64,000 bases of DNA from Methylomonas koyamae. Lineage in GTDB: Bacteria > Pseudomonadota > Gammaproteobacteria > Methylococcales > Methylomonadaceae. The notes beneath the pieces were generated by a model. It had not been told where the DNA came from, did no database searches, and was given only the letters and a program-made list of their open reading frames with translations. The position numbers and the translations under genes are program-made. Location: contig NZ_AP019777.1 of the NCBI RefSeq assembly GCF_019669905.1, forward strand, positions 868,001 to 932,000. Direction: 5' to 3'. Of the stretch, positions 17,140 to 26,039 are shown piece after piece. How positions within the stretch are numbered: position 1 is the first letter of the stretch; the number at the start of each line of letters is the position of its first letter.

Positions 17140-17451
17140 ATGAGCGAAGTTTTACTGGTTGGTTTGATCATGGTGATCGTCGCGGCATGTGCGTTTGCGC
17201 CGTTGGGTTGTTTTTTGTCGGCATACGCCAAAGCTAAACAGGCCGAGGACGGCAATCCGTCAGCCCATGGCGGTACCGCCAAGCCCGTGGTGCCGGAGGA
17301 TTCCATCCTGAGACGGCATTTTCTAGCGCAATTGCAAAGCGAGATCGAGGCGGCATTGTTTCCGCGGCCGACCGATTCGATGTTGCAGCGCCACTACGAC
17401 AGTCTGGTGGCGGCAAAAGTCGAGAGCCGGCTGCAGGCTTTGGGCAAATAG
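17140..17451 (+). CDS. Unknown small membrane-anchored protein, predicted NifA/sigma-54 controlled
   Basis: 103 residues. An N-terminal hydrophobic helix (LLVGLIMVIVAACAFAPLGCFLSAY, about residues 4-28) anchors a polar tail with two similar segments: ILRRHFLAQLQSEIEAALFPRPTD and MLQRHYDSLVAAKVESRLQ. These look like a duplicated ~35-residue helical motif. GAGGTGATGAG gives a good ribosome binding site for ATG 17140. No known family. Placed after nifF/rseC and before modBC, behind a NifA-type promoter, so likely expressed during nitrogen fixation. Confidence 0.7.
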   Translation: MSEVLLVGLIMVIVAACAFAPLGCFLSAYAKAKQAEDGNPSAHGGTAKPVVPEDSILRRHFLAQLQSEIEAALFPRPTDSMLQRHYDSLVAAKVESRLQALGK

Positions 17452-17598
17452 ACTGCCTTAATTGGCTGCTGGTACCGAGGTGAAGCGCGCTTTAGGTACC
17501 GGCGCCTTCATCTGGGCCAATCCGCCCGCAGTATTTTCTGGCGTTTTGGCCTACGGTTTGGCGAGAATAGGCCGCATCCCGATCCATTCATTCGAAAC

Positions 17599-18285
17599 AT
17601 GCCTAACTCTTCCGATTATGCCGCGCTATGGCTGACGTTTCAGGTCGCCGGTCTGGCCACGCTATTGCTGTTATTGCTGGGTACGCCGTTGGCCTGGTGG
17701 CTGGCGCGGACAAGTTCGTGCTGGAAAGGTGCGATCAGCAGCATCGTGGCTTTGCCGTTGGTGTTGCCGCCCACCGTGCTGGGGTTTTATTTGTTGGTGC
17801 TGATGGGGCCGGCCGGCCCTATCGGTAAATTCACCCAATGGCTCGGCATCGGCACCTTGCCGTTCAGCTTCGGCGGATTGGTCGCGGCGTCGGTGTTGTA
17901 TTCGCTGCCGTTCGTGGTGCAGCCTTTGCAAAACACCTTTGTTGCCATCGGCAACGGACCGTTGGAAGCCGCCGCAACGGCCGGCGCCGGGCCGCTGGAC
18001 CGGTTTTTCTCGGTAGCCTTGCCGTTGGCCAAGTCCGGGTTTTTGACGGCCGGCATCCTCGGTTTTACCCATACCGTCGGCGAATTCGGCGTGGTGTTGA
18101 TGGTCGGCGGCAATATTCCCGACAAGACCCGAGTGGTGTCGGTGCAGATTTATAACCACGTCGAGGCGCTGGAATACGGCCAGGCCCATTGGCTGGCCGG
18201 CGGCTTATTGATTTTTTCGTTTCTGGTGTTGTTGGCGTTGTACTCGACCCAATCCGTGCAGCCTTTGGGCCGGTCCGCCAAATGA
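17599..18285 (+). CDS. modB: Molybdate ABC transporter permease ModB
   Basis: Inner-membrane channel for molybdate import, 228 residues with about five transmembrane helices. It has the ModB hallmarks [17 protein letters not shown] and the EAA loop [22 protein letters not shown] followed by [17 protein letters not shown]. No modA is visible next to it, so the binding protein must be encoded elsewhere. The stop overlaps modC by four bases. Molybdate is the metal source for the nitrogenase cofactor, which fits the position beside nif genes. Confidence 0.93.
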   Translation: MPNSSDYAALWLTFQVAGLATLLLLLLGTPLAWWLARTSSCWKGAISSIVALPLVLPPTVLGFYLLVLMGPAGPIGKFTQWLGIGTLPFSFGGLVAASVLYSLPFVVQPLQNTFVAIGNGPLEAAATAGAGPLDRFFSVALPLAKSGFLTAGILGFTHTVGEFGVVLMVGGNIPDKTRVVSVQIYNHVEALEYGQAHWLAGGLLIFSFLVLLALYSTQSVQPLGRSAK

Positions 18286-19364
18286 GCGCATCCGAGTTGA
18301 AAGCCCGCTTCAAACTCAGTTACGGCGAGTTTGCGCTGGATTTGGATTTAAGTTTGCCGGCCGCCGGCGTTACGGTGTTCTTCGGCCATTCCGGCTCCGG
18401 CAAAACCACGTTGCTGCGCTGCATTGCCGGCCTGGAGCACGCACCGCTCGGTTATTTACGCATTGGCGACACGCTGTGGCAGGACAGCGAACGCGGCGTG
18501 TTTCTACCGACCCACCGGCGCAATCTGGGCTACGTGTTCCAGGACGCCAATTTGTTCCCGCATCTGAGCGTGCGCGGCAATCTGGATTATGCGGTGCGGC
18601 GCATGCGTTGCCGGGAACGGAAGATTTCGTTGGAACAGGCCATCGAATTATTGGCGATTGCGCCGTTGCTGGCGCGCATGCCGGATCGGCTGTCCGGCGG
18701 CGAGCGCCAGCGGGTGGCGATTGCCCGCGCCTTGGCGGCCAGTCCGGATATTCTGTTGATGGACGAACCTTTGGCGGCCTTGGACGATGAACGCAAACAG
18801 GAGTTTTTGCCGTATCTGACCGGCTTGCAGCAGAACCTGCGGATTCCGATTCTGTACGTCACCCATTCCCGGCACGAGGTCAATCGCCTGGCCGACCATT
18901 TGTTGGTGATGGCGGCCGGCAAAGCCGTGGCCTGCGGCCCGTTGGCCGAGACGCTGACCAGTCTGGACGGCCCGCTGGCCGCGGATCGGATGGCGGCCAG
19001 CGTCTGGCAGGGCCGGTTACTGGGCCACGAAGCCGAGTACCATTTGAGCCATGCCGAGTTTGCCGGCGGCAATTTGAGTCTGCCTTACCTGGATGCGGCG
19101 CCGGGCAGCCCGGTAAGGATCAGGATTTACGCGCGCGACGTCAGCATCGCGTTGCAACCGCCGCAGGCTTCCAGCATTCTCAACGTGCTGCCGGCCCAGG
19201 TGCGTGCGGTTGCCGATTTGGGCCAGGGCCAGACTGTGGTGCAATTAGCGCTGGGCGGCGAAATTCTGCTGTCGCACGTCACCCAAAAATCGGCGGCATT
19301 ATTGAATCTGCAACCGGGGATGGCGGTGTTCGCCCAGATTAAGGGGACTTCTATAGTCGGCTAG
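18282..19364 (+). CDS. modC: Molybdate ABC transporter ATP-binding protein ModC
   Basis: ATPase of the molybdate importer, 360 residues. Walker [10 protein letters not shown] near residue 37, signature [15 protein letters not shown], Walker [13 protein letters not shown] and H-loop THSRHE are present. The C-terminal ~90 residues are a TOBE/Mop domain that binds molybdate ([21 protein letters not shown]). ATG at 18282 overlaps the modB stop (ATGA). Length and domain order are normal for ModC. Confidence 0.93.
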   Translation: MSASELKARFKLSYGEFALDLDLSLPAAGVTVFFGHSGSGKTTLLRCIAGLEHAPLGYLRIGDTLWQDSERGVFLPTHRRNLGYVFQDANLFPHLSVRGNLDYAVRRMRCRERKISLEQAIELLAIAPLLARMPDRLSGGERQRVAIARALAASPDILLMDEPLAALDDERKQEFLPYLTGLQQNLRIPILYVTHSRHEVNRLADHLLVMAAGKAVACGPLAETLTSLDGPLAADRMAASVWQGRLLGHEAEYHLSHAEFAGGNLSLPYLDAAPGSPVRIRIYARDVSIALQPPQASSILNVLPAQVRAVADLGQGQTVVQLALGGEILLSHVTQKSAALLNLQPGMAVFAQIKGTSIVG

Positions 19365-19556
19365 GCCGGCGGATCGATAGCCTGTCGCCGCGTGCACCGG
19401 TCCTGCCGTTCGGCTTCGGCCGCAAAACCGATCCGCTGCGCAGGATGGCCGCTGGATTTGCCGCCGGCTCCCGTCTAAATAATCTGCTATTTTTCGGTTA
19501 AGTAATTCGCGGAATAAATCGCTGCGTAACCGTCTATTTTAGGCTGGATAAAAATT

Positions 19557-19586
19557 TGAGTTGCTTAAATAAACTGGCTTAGAATC
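19557..19586 (+). promoter_or_regulatory. Candidate sigma-70 promoter for the FHA/kinase cluster
   Basis: TTGAGT (19557-19562) and TAGAAT (19581-19586) are separated by 18 bases inside an AT-rich stretch, 35 bases before the ATG of the FHA-protease gene. The upstream half of the 256-base gap holds nothing else I can name. Confidence 0.45.
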
Positions 19587-19620
19587 GATACCAAATAATA
19601 ACAACTGAAGGGTTATTGGC

Positions 19621-21363
19621 ATGCAAAAAATCATCATAAAACACTTGGCGGGATCTAAGGCAAACCAAACCGATGGTTACGAATTGCCGATACAGGAATT
19701 GATTTTTGGCAGAGAAACTAACTGCCAGGTCATGTTCGACCCGGAGAAAGACGATTTAGTCAGCCGAACCCATTGCAAAATTACCGTTCAAAACGAAAAC
19801 CAGTTTTGGCTGACCGATTTGAACAGCCGTAACGGCACCTTGGTCAATAACGCGAAAATAACCGCGCCGCAGCAAATATATGCCGGCGACGTGGTCGAGC
19901 TTGGTAAAGGCGGCCCTAAATTCGTGTTCGACCTCGATCCGCGGCCGCCCGCTGCCGCCAAGGCCACTCGCTTCGGCGATGCGCCGTCCCCCGTTGCCGC
20001 GACCCGGGAAGTCAGGGTCGAACCCAGTTTGGATGCGTTGGCCGGCATCCCCAAAACCAGCGCTACCAACGTCTCTGCGGAAAATGCCGAGCCACCGCGC
20101 ACTATCGGCCGCAACACCGTCGAGCGGCTGATTACTCAGGCGGAAACCAATAGCCGTAAAAAGATGATCAATATCGGCGCCGGTATTATCGGCGTGATTG
20201 TGGCGATATCCGGTTTTCTGGCCTTCCAAAACTACCAAAGCAAAGCGGAACTGCAGTCGGAATTGGATAGGAGCAAATTGGAGCAAGGCAAGCAGATCGC
20301 CGAATTAAACGCCAATAAGGCCTTGAGTTCGTCCGATATTTTCAAAAGTTTCGGCAATGCCACCGTATTTATTGAGTCGAGCTGGAAATTGATTCATATT
20401 CCCACCGGCAAGCAAATCTTTCAAAAAGCCGGTTGCGTAACCAAAGCGGGGAAATGCATAACCGAATCCCGGCCTTGGTATATTTATATCGACGGTACCG
20501 TAGAACCGTTTTTGGATATCGACAGCGGTCTGCCGATCGGCGAATCGGGTTCCGGCTCCGGCTTCGTGGTCGAACCCGGCGGCTTTATTTTGACCAATCG
20601 GCATGTGGCGGCCAGTTGGCTTACCCAAAACCGCAATTTCAGTTTTCCGGGCTTTTTAGTAGTCTGCGGCGACGAGAATTGCAGCAAGCACGAGATCGCC
20701 GAATTGCGATACGACAAGGACAACAAGTACATCGCGTCGCTGAACAGTTGGGTGCCGTCGAAATCGAAAATGCTCGGAAAAAAACCGTTACACGGCAAAA
20801 TCGTCGAGGGCCGTAACGATTATCTGGATGTGACCTTTCCGAAAACCGGTTTGCGCATCCCGGCGCATCTGGTCCGGGTTTCCGACAGTGCGGACGTGGC
20901 GTTGATTAAAGTCGATGTACCGCAAAGCCTGCCGGTGGTGCAAATGAGTTCCGAGGATGCGGTTACCGCCGGCGATGCGATTACCGTGATGGGCTATCCG
21001 GGCGTTTCGCCGGACGTTGCCGTGAAGATGAGCTCGCAAGACCCGTTCAACCGCGAAGGCGAATGGCGGCAAATTCCCGATCCGACCGTAACCGGCGGCA
21101 ATATCGGTAAAGTGATACAGGGGTCGGCGACCACCATGTCCGATTCGGTGAACGGCTATTTCAGCGAGATGGGCGACGTCTACCAGTTGACGGTAAACGC
21201 CACCGGCAGCGGCAATAGCGGCGGCCCGGTATTCAACGACAAAGGCCACGTCATCGGTATCTTTACCTCGAAGCGCACCGACAACTCGGGCACGGTGATT
21301 TCGTTCGCGGTCCCGATCCGGCACGGCCAGGAAATCATGGGCGTGCACAAACTGGTGCAATGA
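19621..21363 (+). CDS. FHA-domain transmembrane serine protease (trypsin/HtrA-like)
   Basis: 580-residue protein joining phosphothreonine recognition to extracytoplasmic proteolysis. Residues about 5-105 are an FHA domain (FGRE, SRTHCKI, LNSRNGTLVN). A linker leads to one transmembrane helix near residues 181-203. The rest is a trypsin-like domain with His328 (LTNRHVA), Asp425 (DSADVALIKVD) and Ser533 (GNSGGPVF), so the triad appears complete. A long insertion separates His and Asp compared with HtrA, and it contains two Cys (VVCGDENCSK). No PDZ domain is seen. The stop overlaps the PP2C gene (ATGA). Inference: the cytoplasmic FHA domain reads a phospho-signal from the kinase two genes on. 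Confidence 0.88.
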   Translation: MQKIIIKHLAGSKANQTDGYELPIQELIFGRETNCQVMFDPEKDDLVSRTHCKITVQNENQFWLTDLNSRNGTLVNNAKITAPQQIYAGDVVELGKGGPKFVFDLDPRPPAAAKATRFGDAPSPVAATREVRVEPSLDALAGIPKTSATNVSAENAEPPRTIGRNTVERLITQAETNSRKKMINIGAGIIGVIVAISGFLAFQNYQSKAELQSELDRSKLEQGKQIAELNANKALSSSDIFKSFGNATVFIESSWKLIHIPTGKQIFQKAGCVTKAGKCITESRPWYIYIDGTVEPFLDIDSGLPIGESGSGSGFVVEPGGFILTNRHVAASWLTQNRNFSFPGFLVVCGDENCSKHEIAELRYDKDNKYIASLNSWVPSKSKMLGKKPLHGKIVEGRNDYLDVTFPKTGLRIPAHLVRVSDSADVALIKVDVPQSLPVVQMSSEDAVTAGDAITVMGYPGVSPDVAVKMSSQDPFNREGEWRQIPDPTVTGGNIGKVIQGSATTMSDSVNGYFSEMGDVYQLTVNATGSGNSGGPVFNDKGHVIGIFTSKRTDNSGTVISFAVPIRHGQEIMGVHKLVQ

Positions 21364-22223
21364 CGCCGATGAAAAAGTTGTGGTCGGCATGGTTCGACAA
21401 GCCCAAAGCGTCCCGTTACCGGAACCTGGCCGAGCCGATAGCGGATTATTTTCCGGAAATCGGCCTGTTGTCGGACGCCGGCGTCGTGCGGTCCAGCAAT
21501 CAGGACCACATCGGTTGCATCCGCTTCGCCAACGACCGCAACCTGGTGGCCGTGATTGCCGACGGCATGGGCGGCCACCAAAGCGGGGAGATTGCCAGCC
21601 GCATCGCCGTCGAAGTGTTTCAGAAAAATTTCTCCGGCTATTTGCGCAACGCCGATTGCAGACAAGCGTTGCTCAAGTGTTTTGCCGACGCCAATGCCGA
21701 AGTGTTCCGCTCCGGCCAAGCCTTGGCCGAAAACCACGGCATGGGTACCACGCTGGTGGCGTTGGCGGTGATCGACGGCTTGGCTTATTACGGCAACACC
21801 GGCGATAGCCGGCTGTACCTGTGCCGGTCCGGTCAGGTTCGCCAGTTATCTCAAGACCACACCGTGGTCGCCGAACTGCTGAATGCCGGCTTGATCAGCG
21901 CCGAATCGGCCGCCAACCACCCCGACCGCAACGTAATTACCAGCGCTATCGGTACCCGCCAGACCACCAAAGCCGACATAGCGGACGTAGCGCTACCGAT
22001 CGAGATCGGCGATTGTTTCGTCTTGTGTTCGGATGGTTTGTACGATCTGGTCGGCGATGGCGAAATCGCCGAAATCAGCGCCGCCCGTCCGGCACAGGAA
22101 GCGTGCAAGGTATTGGTCGATTTGGCCAATCAGCGCGGCGGCTACGATAATATTTCGGTGGCTGTCGTCAAAATAACCGAACAAAAAACCCAAGCCGCCA
22201 ATTCCCCTATCACCCGCGTATAA
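21360..22223 (+). CDS. PP2C-type serine/threonine phosphatase
   Basis: Metal-dependent phosphatase, 287 residues, cytoplasmic. All PP2C motifs are present: VRSSNQDHIG, IADGMGGHQSGEIAS, GMGTTLVAL, YYGNTGDSRLYL, QDHTVV, LCSDGLYDLV and the terminal GGYDNISVAVVKI. It should oppose the kinase encoded 13 bases downstream and act on the FHA-bound phosphothreonines. The start overlaps the protease stop by four bases; an in-frame ATG three codons later is an alternative. The arrangement resembles the PpkA/PppA/Fha control set of type VI secretion, but no secretion genes lie nearby. Confidence 0.93.
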   Translation: MTPMKKLWSAWFDKPKASRYRNLAEPIADYFPEIGLLSDAGVVRSSNQDHIGCIRFANDRNLVAVIADGMGGHQSGEIASRIAVEVFQKNFSGYLRNADCRQALLKCFADANAEVFRSGQALAENHGMGTTLVALAVIDGLAYYGNTGDSRLYLCRSGQVRQLSQDHTVVAELLNAGLISAESAANHPDRNVITSAIGTRQTTKADIADVALPIEIGDCFVLCSDGLYDLVGDGEIAEISAARPAQEACKVLVDLANQRGGYDNISVAVVKITEQKTQAANSPITRV

Positions 22224-22236
22224 GCCCCGGAATACT

Positions 22237-23550
22237 ATGGACCAAATCGACAATTACAAAATCGTCGAAAAGATCGGCGAAGGCGGTATGGGCGAAGTCT
22301 ATAAAGGCGTCGACGTAATGCTGGAACGGGAAGTCGCGATCAAGTTGTTGCGGCCGGAGTTGAGTTCCCGGGAGGATATCGTCAACCGCTTCAGATCGGA
22401 GGCGGTGGCGCTGGGGCGGTTAAACCATTCGAACATCGCCGTGGTTTATAACTTCGGCAAGTTGCCGGCCGGGCAGTTTTATATGGCGCTGGAGTTTGTC
22501 CACGGCGACACTCTGGACGCGGTGATAAAACGTTCAGGCTCGTTGCCGTGGCAAAAAGCGGTCAAGTACGCGCTCGGCATTTTGGAAGGCCTGGACCACG
22601 CCCACGGCTTCAATATCGTCCACCGCGACATTAAGCCGGCGAATATCGTCGTCACCAACCACGATACGGTCAAAATACTGGATTTCGGCATTGCCAGAAT
22701 CCTGGAAACCGCCAGGCTTACCCGGGTCGGCCATTTGGTCGGCACCTTGGAATACGTCTCGCCGGAGCAAATTCAAGGCAAAGATACCGACGCCAAATCC
22801 GATATCTATTCGGTCGGCGTGGTGCTATACGAAATGCTGACCGGGCATATCCCGTTCGAAAAGGAAACCGAATACGACCTGATCAAATCGCAAATCGAGG
22901 AAAAGCCGAAAGCTCCGCATACGCTATGCGGCAATATTCCGCCGAAATTGGAAAAGCTGGTGCTGAAAGCCTTGGAGAAAAACCCGGACAAACGTTTTGC
23001 CAGCGCCAGAGAATTTTGCGATGCACTGATTGCCGTCTCCAACGAATGTGCCGATTCGATGCGGGCGGCGCCCGCTCGCCTGCCGTCAAACAAGTTATGG
23101 GGTTTGTGCCGGGAATATCCCGGCCCGGTATTTCTGCTTGCACTGTTGGCTTTCGGCCTGATCTATTTCTTATGGATGCAACTGGGCGCCGCCGATTTTG
23201 CGAAACCGCCCGACGTCGCCACCGGGCCGGCGTCGCAACCTCCTGCGGCGCTGGCGCCGCTTGCGGGCAACGATGGCGCGGACGGCGGCACTGCGGACCA
23301 GGACCCGAATAAAAAGCCGGATACCGGCGAACGCTTGCCGCCACCGCCGATCATGCCGATCCAGCCGGTTGCCGAAAGCCCGTTGGATGGTGCACGTTTA
23401 CCGGCGCCGGCTAAAATCGGCGCGGTTTCCGCTGCGGAGGACAACAAAGCCAGAGTAAAACCTCCCGCGCCGGCCAAGCCCAAGAAAGAGCGGAGAATTG
23501 CCGACGACGATCCCGGTATCGGCCGGGCAGCCGACAATTTTTTCAACTAA
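22237..23550 (+). CDS. Transmembrane serine/threonine protein kinase (PknB-like)
   Basis: 437 residues. Residues about 7-265 are a Hanks-type kinase domain: glycine loop GEGGMGEVY, Lys36 in VAIKLL, catalytic HRDIKPAN (Asp131), DFG at 149-151, activation loop to GTLEYVSPEQ and SDIYSVGVVLYEMLTG. It is an RD kinase with every catalytic residue in place. A transmembrane helix follows near residues 290-310, then a ~125-residue proline/alanine-rich extracytoplasmic tail with no recognised sensor domain (no PASTA). It follows the PP2C gene by 13 bases and is probably the engine of the cluster. Confidence 0.93.
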   Translation: MDQIDNYKIVEKIGEGGMGEVYKGVDVMLEREVAIKLLRPELSSREDIVNRFRSEAVALGRLNHSNIAVVYNFGKLPAGQFYMALEFVHGDTLDAVIKRSGSLPWQKAVKYALGILEGLDHAHGFNIVHRDIKPANIVVTNHDTVKILDFGIARILETARLTRVGHLVGTLEYVSPEQIQGKDTDAKSDIYSVGVVLYEMLTGHIPFEKETEYDLIKSQIEEKPKAPHTLCGNIPPKLEKLVLKALEKNPDKRFASAREFCDALIAVSNECADSMRAAPARLPSNKLWGLCREYPGPVFLLALLAFGLIYFLWMQLGAADFAKPPDVATGPASQPPAALAPLAGNDGADGGTADQDPNKKPDTGERLPPPPIMPIQPVAESPLDGARLPAPAKIGAVSAAEDNKARVKPPAPAKPKKERRIADDDPGIGRAADNFFN

Positions 23551-23580
23551 TCCACGTAAAGTCGTTTTAAGGAACTAGTC

Positions 23581-24177
23581 ATGAAAAATACCTTGATTGT
23601 TTCGGCCACCATCGTTTCGTTGCTCAGCGGTTGCGCCGGTATGTCCAAAGGCCAACAAACCGCCCTGGGCGGTGTCGGCGGTTGTGCGGCAGGTGCCGCA
23701 TTGGGCATTTTGTTGGGCGGCGGCGCAAAAAACGCGGCGATAGGTTGCGGCGCCGGTGCGGCCTTGGGTGCGGCAACAGCCTACATGTTAGCGAACGATC
23801 CCTATACCCAGTCCGTCACGCAGCAGGCGAATGCCTGGCAACAGGAAACCGGCGCCAGTACCGAAGTCGTGAAAGCCTCGCAAGTCGTCGAGAACGGCCA
23901 GAACGTGCAACGCATCGATTCGCAAAAAGTCGTGGTTCCGAATGAAAAAATGGTTTCCGGTAAACATTTGGCGCCGAAAGCCAAACAGCAGTTGGTCAAT
24001 GCGAAAAGCCAGTCGGCGAAGGTGGGAGGTAACGTGCACGTCATCTGCCCGGCCAGTGCGACCAAGACGGTGTTGAACGATATCAGCAATACCGGCGTGA
24101 CCTATACCCAAGAGCCGACCATGCAGAACGGTTACGTCGTCGTAATGTCCCGCAACAACGAAGGTGTGCCGCTGTAA
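23581..24177 (+). CDS. Glycine-zipper lipoprotein
   Basis: 198-residue predicted lipoprotein. A signal peptide ends in the lipobox LLSGC (Cys18). Residues about 28-70 form an Ala/Gly-rich glycine-zipper segment (GGVGGCAAGAALGILLGGG), as in outer-membrane lipoproteins related to Pcp/OsmB. The C-terminal half is soluble and repeats QVVENGQNVQRI-type beta strands. GGAACTAG lies before ATG. It sits in the kinase operon and could be the envelope-side partner of the protease or the transglycosylase; that is inference. Confidence 0.75.
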   Translation: MKNTLIVSATIVSLLSGCAGMSKGQQTALGGVGGCAAGAALGILLGGGAKNAAIGCGAGAALGAATAYMLANDPYTQSVTQQANAWQQETGASTEVVKASQVVENGQNVQRIDSQKVVVPNEKMVSGKHLAPKAKQQLVNAKSQSAKVGGNVHVICPASATKTVLNDISNTGVTYTQEPTMQNGYVVVMSRNNEGVPL

Positions 24178-24313
24178 CCGATAGCGCCCCAGTATCGCGT
24201 AATCGGCAGCGAAATTAGCCGGCCGGCGGCCGGTCCGCAGCGGAAGCTGCCGCCGGCGCGGAAATCGGCTACTCTTTGCCGGAATTTTCGCCGAAGGCGG
24301 TTACGAGGTAGCG

Positions 24314-25993
24314 ATGGAAGACGACAAAACCGTACTGATGCGTTCGAAGCCGGCAGCCGCGCAGTCCGATCCGGATCGGACTTTGCTGGTCGGTGGGAAC
24401 AGGTTGGCGGCCAGTTTAGTGGACGCTGCCGGCCGCAGCGTCGCCGGTTATAGCTTTACCGGGGATTTTCGCGTCGGCCGCTCCGCCGACAACGATATCG
24501 TGATCCAGGACCCGGCGGTCAGTCGCCACCATTGCGAAATTAAATTCAGCGACGGGAGTTGGTGGTTGCACGATCTGAACAGCAGTCACGGCGTGTATCT
24601 GGAGGGGCTGCGGGTTCCGGGCAACGTCAAATTGGCGCTACCGGCGACGATAAGTTTCGGCCCGGCACCGTTCGGGCTGAAGCTCAGCGACCCCACCGCC
24701 CAGCCCAAACCGGTATTGCCGCAACCGGGCGCCGTCGCCGCAGTTGCGCCGGCCGAGCCGCAACCGCCGCAGCATGGCCAATCCCGCCCGCAATTGACGC
24801 CCGAGCAAATCCGTAACCGGCTGTTGTCGGAGCAGGAGTCGGAAGACATGGGCGACTATACCCGCATGGTGCGTGGCTTTATCCGCGAGGATAGAACCGT
24901 ACGCACCAAAAGTTACAAGAAATGGATCTGGTCACTGGCCGGTTTGCTGGTGTTGGTCGCCGGTTTGGCGGTGTACCAGCGGTTTGCGTTGGACAATGCC
25001 CGGACGCTGGCGATCAACATGTTCTACGACATCAAGACGTTGGAGGTCAGCCTGTCGCAAGCCGACATTCGTTTGGAGCAAAGCGCGGAGACCTTGGCCC
25101 AAACCCTGGCCGCGGTCAACGACGAAAAATTGCGGGTGTCGCAGGAACGGATCAAGGAAGAGCAATTGCGCATCCAGCAGGAAAAGAAACGTCTGGCCGA
25201 AGAGCGCGAGCGGTTGAAGGCGATGAAAGTCAAATACCAGGCCTATCTGCAGCAAGTCGATTTCCTACGGCTGAGTTTTCCGACCGACGAGGAATACGAG
25301 CGGGAATTGGTGACGCGGGTGGCGCGCGGTTTCGGCGAAAGCGAACTGGAAGTGCCGGAAGAGTTCGTGGCCAAGGTCAAGCAGTACATCGACAACTGGA
25401 AAAACAGTTCCCGCCTGCAACTGGCGATTCGCAACCTGGAAACCAACCAATATGCGCCTATCGTATTGAGCGAGCTGGAAAAGGAAGGCTTGCCGGCATA
25501 TTTTCTGTACCTGCCGTTGCAGGAAAGCAATTACGACAGCAAAGCGGTCGGTCCGGAAACCCGTTTCGGCATCGCCAAGGGCGCTTGGCAGTTTTTAGCC
25601 ACGACCGGCCAGGATTACGGCTTAGTTCCGGGGCCGTTGGCTAACACCCGCGATTACGACGAGCAGGACGCCCGGTTCGACTTCAACCAGGCCACCCGCG
25701 CCGGCGCCAAATATTTGAAATACATCTACGGCACGCAGGCCCAAGCTTCGGGCTTATTGGTCATGGCCAGTTACAACTACGGCCACAACAAGGTGCGGAG
25801 CATGGTGGAAAACATGCCGGACAATCCGCGCGACAAGAATTTCTGGAAATTCATCCAGCAATACGAAATTCCGGCCGAGACCTACGATTACGTGTTTTAC
25901 ATCGTCTCCGCCGCAGTGATCGGCGAAGACCCGAAGCATTTCGGCTTCGATTTCAAACCGCCGTTGCTGGCGGCGCTGCCGTTACCGGGCTAG
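24314..25993 (+). CDS. FHA-domain membrane protein with lytic transglycosylase domain
   Basis: 559 residues with an unusual domain order. Residues about 45-130 are an FHA domain (VGRSADNDIVI, SRHHCEI, LNSSHGVYL). A proline-rich linker and a transmembrane helix (about 204-222) follow, then a long charged coiled coil (about 240-320), then an SLT/MltD-like transglycosylase domain (about 375-545) with catalytic Glu404 in PLQESNYD, then GAWQFLATTGQDYGL and ASYNYGHNKV. The enzyme would cut peptidoglycan in the periplasm under a cytoplasmic phosphothreonine-binding switch. It closes the kinase cluster. No direct analogue of FHA-TM-SLT is known to me. Confidence 0.85.
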   Translation: MEDDKTVLMRSKPAAAQSDPDRTLLVGGNRLAASLVDAAGRSVAGYSFTGDFRVGRSADNDIVIQDPAVSRHHCEIKFSDGSWWLHDLNSSHGVYLEGLRVPGNVKLALPATISFGPAPFGLKLSDPTAQPKPVLPQPGAVAAVAPAEPQPPQHGQSRPQLTPEQIRNRLLSEQESEDMGDYTRMVRGFIREDRTVRTKSYKKWIWSLAGLLVLVAGLAVYQRFALDNARTLAINMFYDIKTLEVSLSQADIRLEQSAETLAQTLAAVNDEKLRVSQERIKEEQLRIQQEKKRLAEERERLKAMKVKYQAYLQQVDFLRLSFPTDEEYERELVTRVARGFGESELEVPEEFVAKVKQYIDNWKNSSRLQLAIRNLETNQYAPIVLSELEKEGLPAYFLYLPLQESNYDSKAVGPETRFGIAKGAWQFLATTGQDYGLVPGPLANTRDYDEQDARFDFNQATRAGAKYLKYIYGTQAQASGLLVMASYNYGHNKVRSMVENMPDNPRDKNFWKFIQQYEIPAETYDYVFYIVSAAVIGEDPKHFGFDFKPPLLAALPLPG

Positions 25994-26039
25994 CGGCGGC
26001 GCAATCGACTAATTTTGCACCGCCGCCGGCCTTGGCGGT

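Noticed and set aside
19621..25993. Type VI secretion locus
   Set aside because: Kinase, phosphatase and FHA genes resemble T6SS regulators, but no TssB/C/K/M, VgrG or Hcp gene is present in the window.
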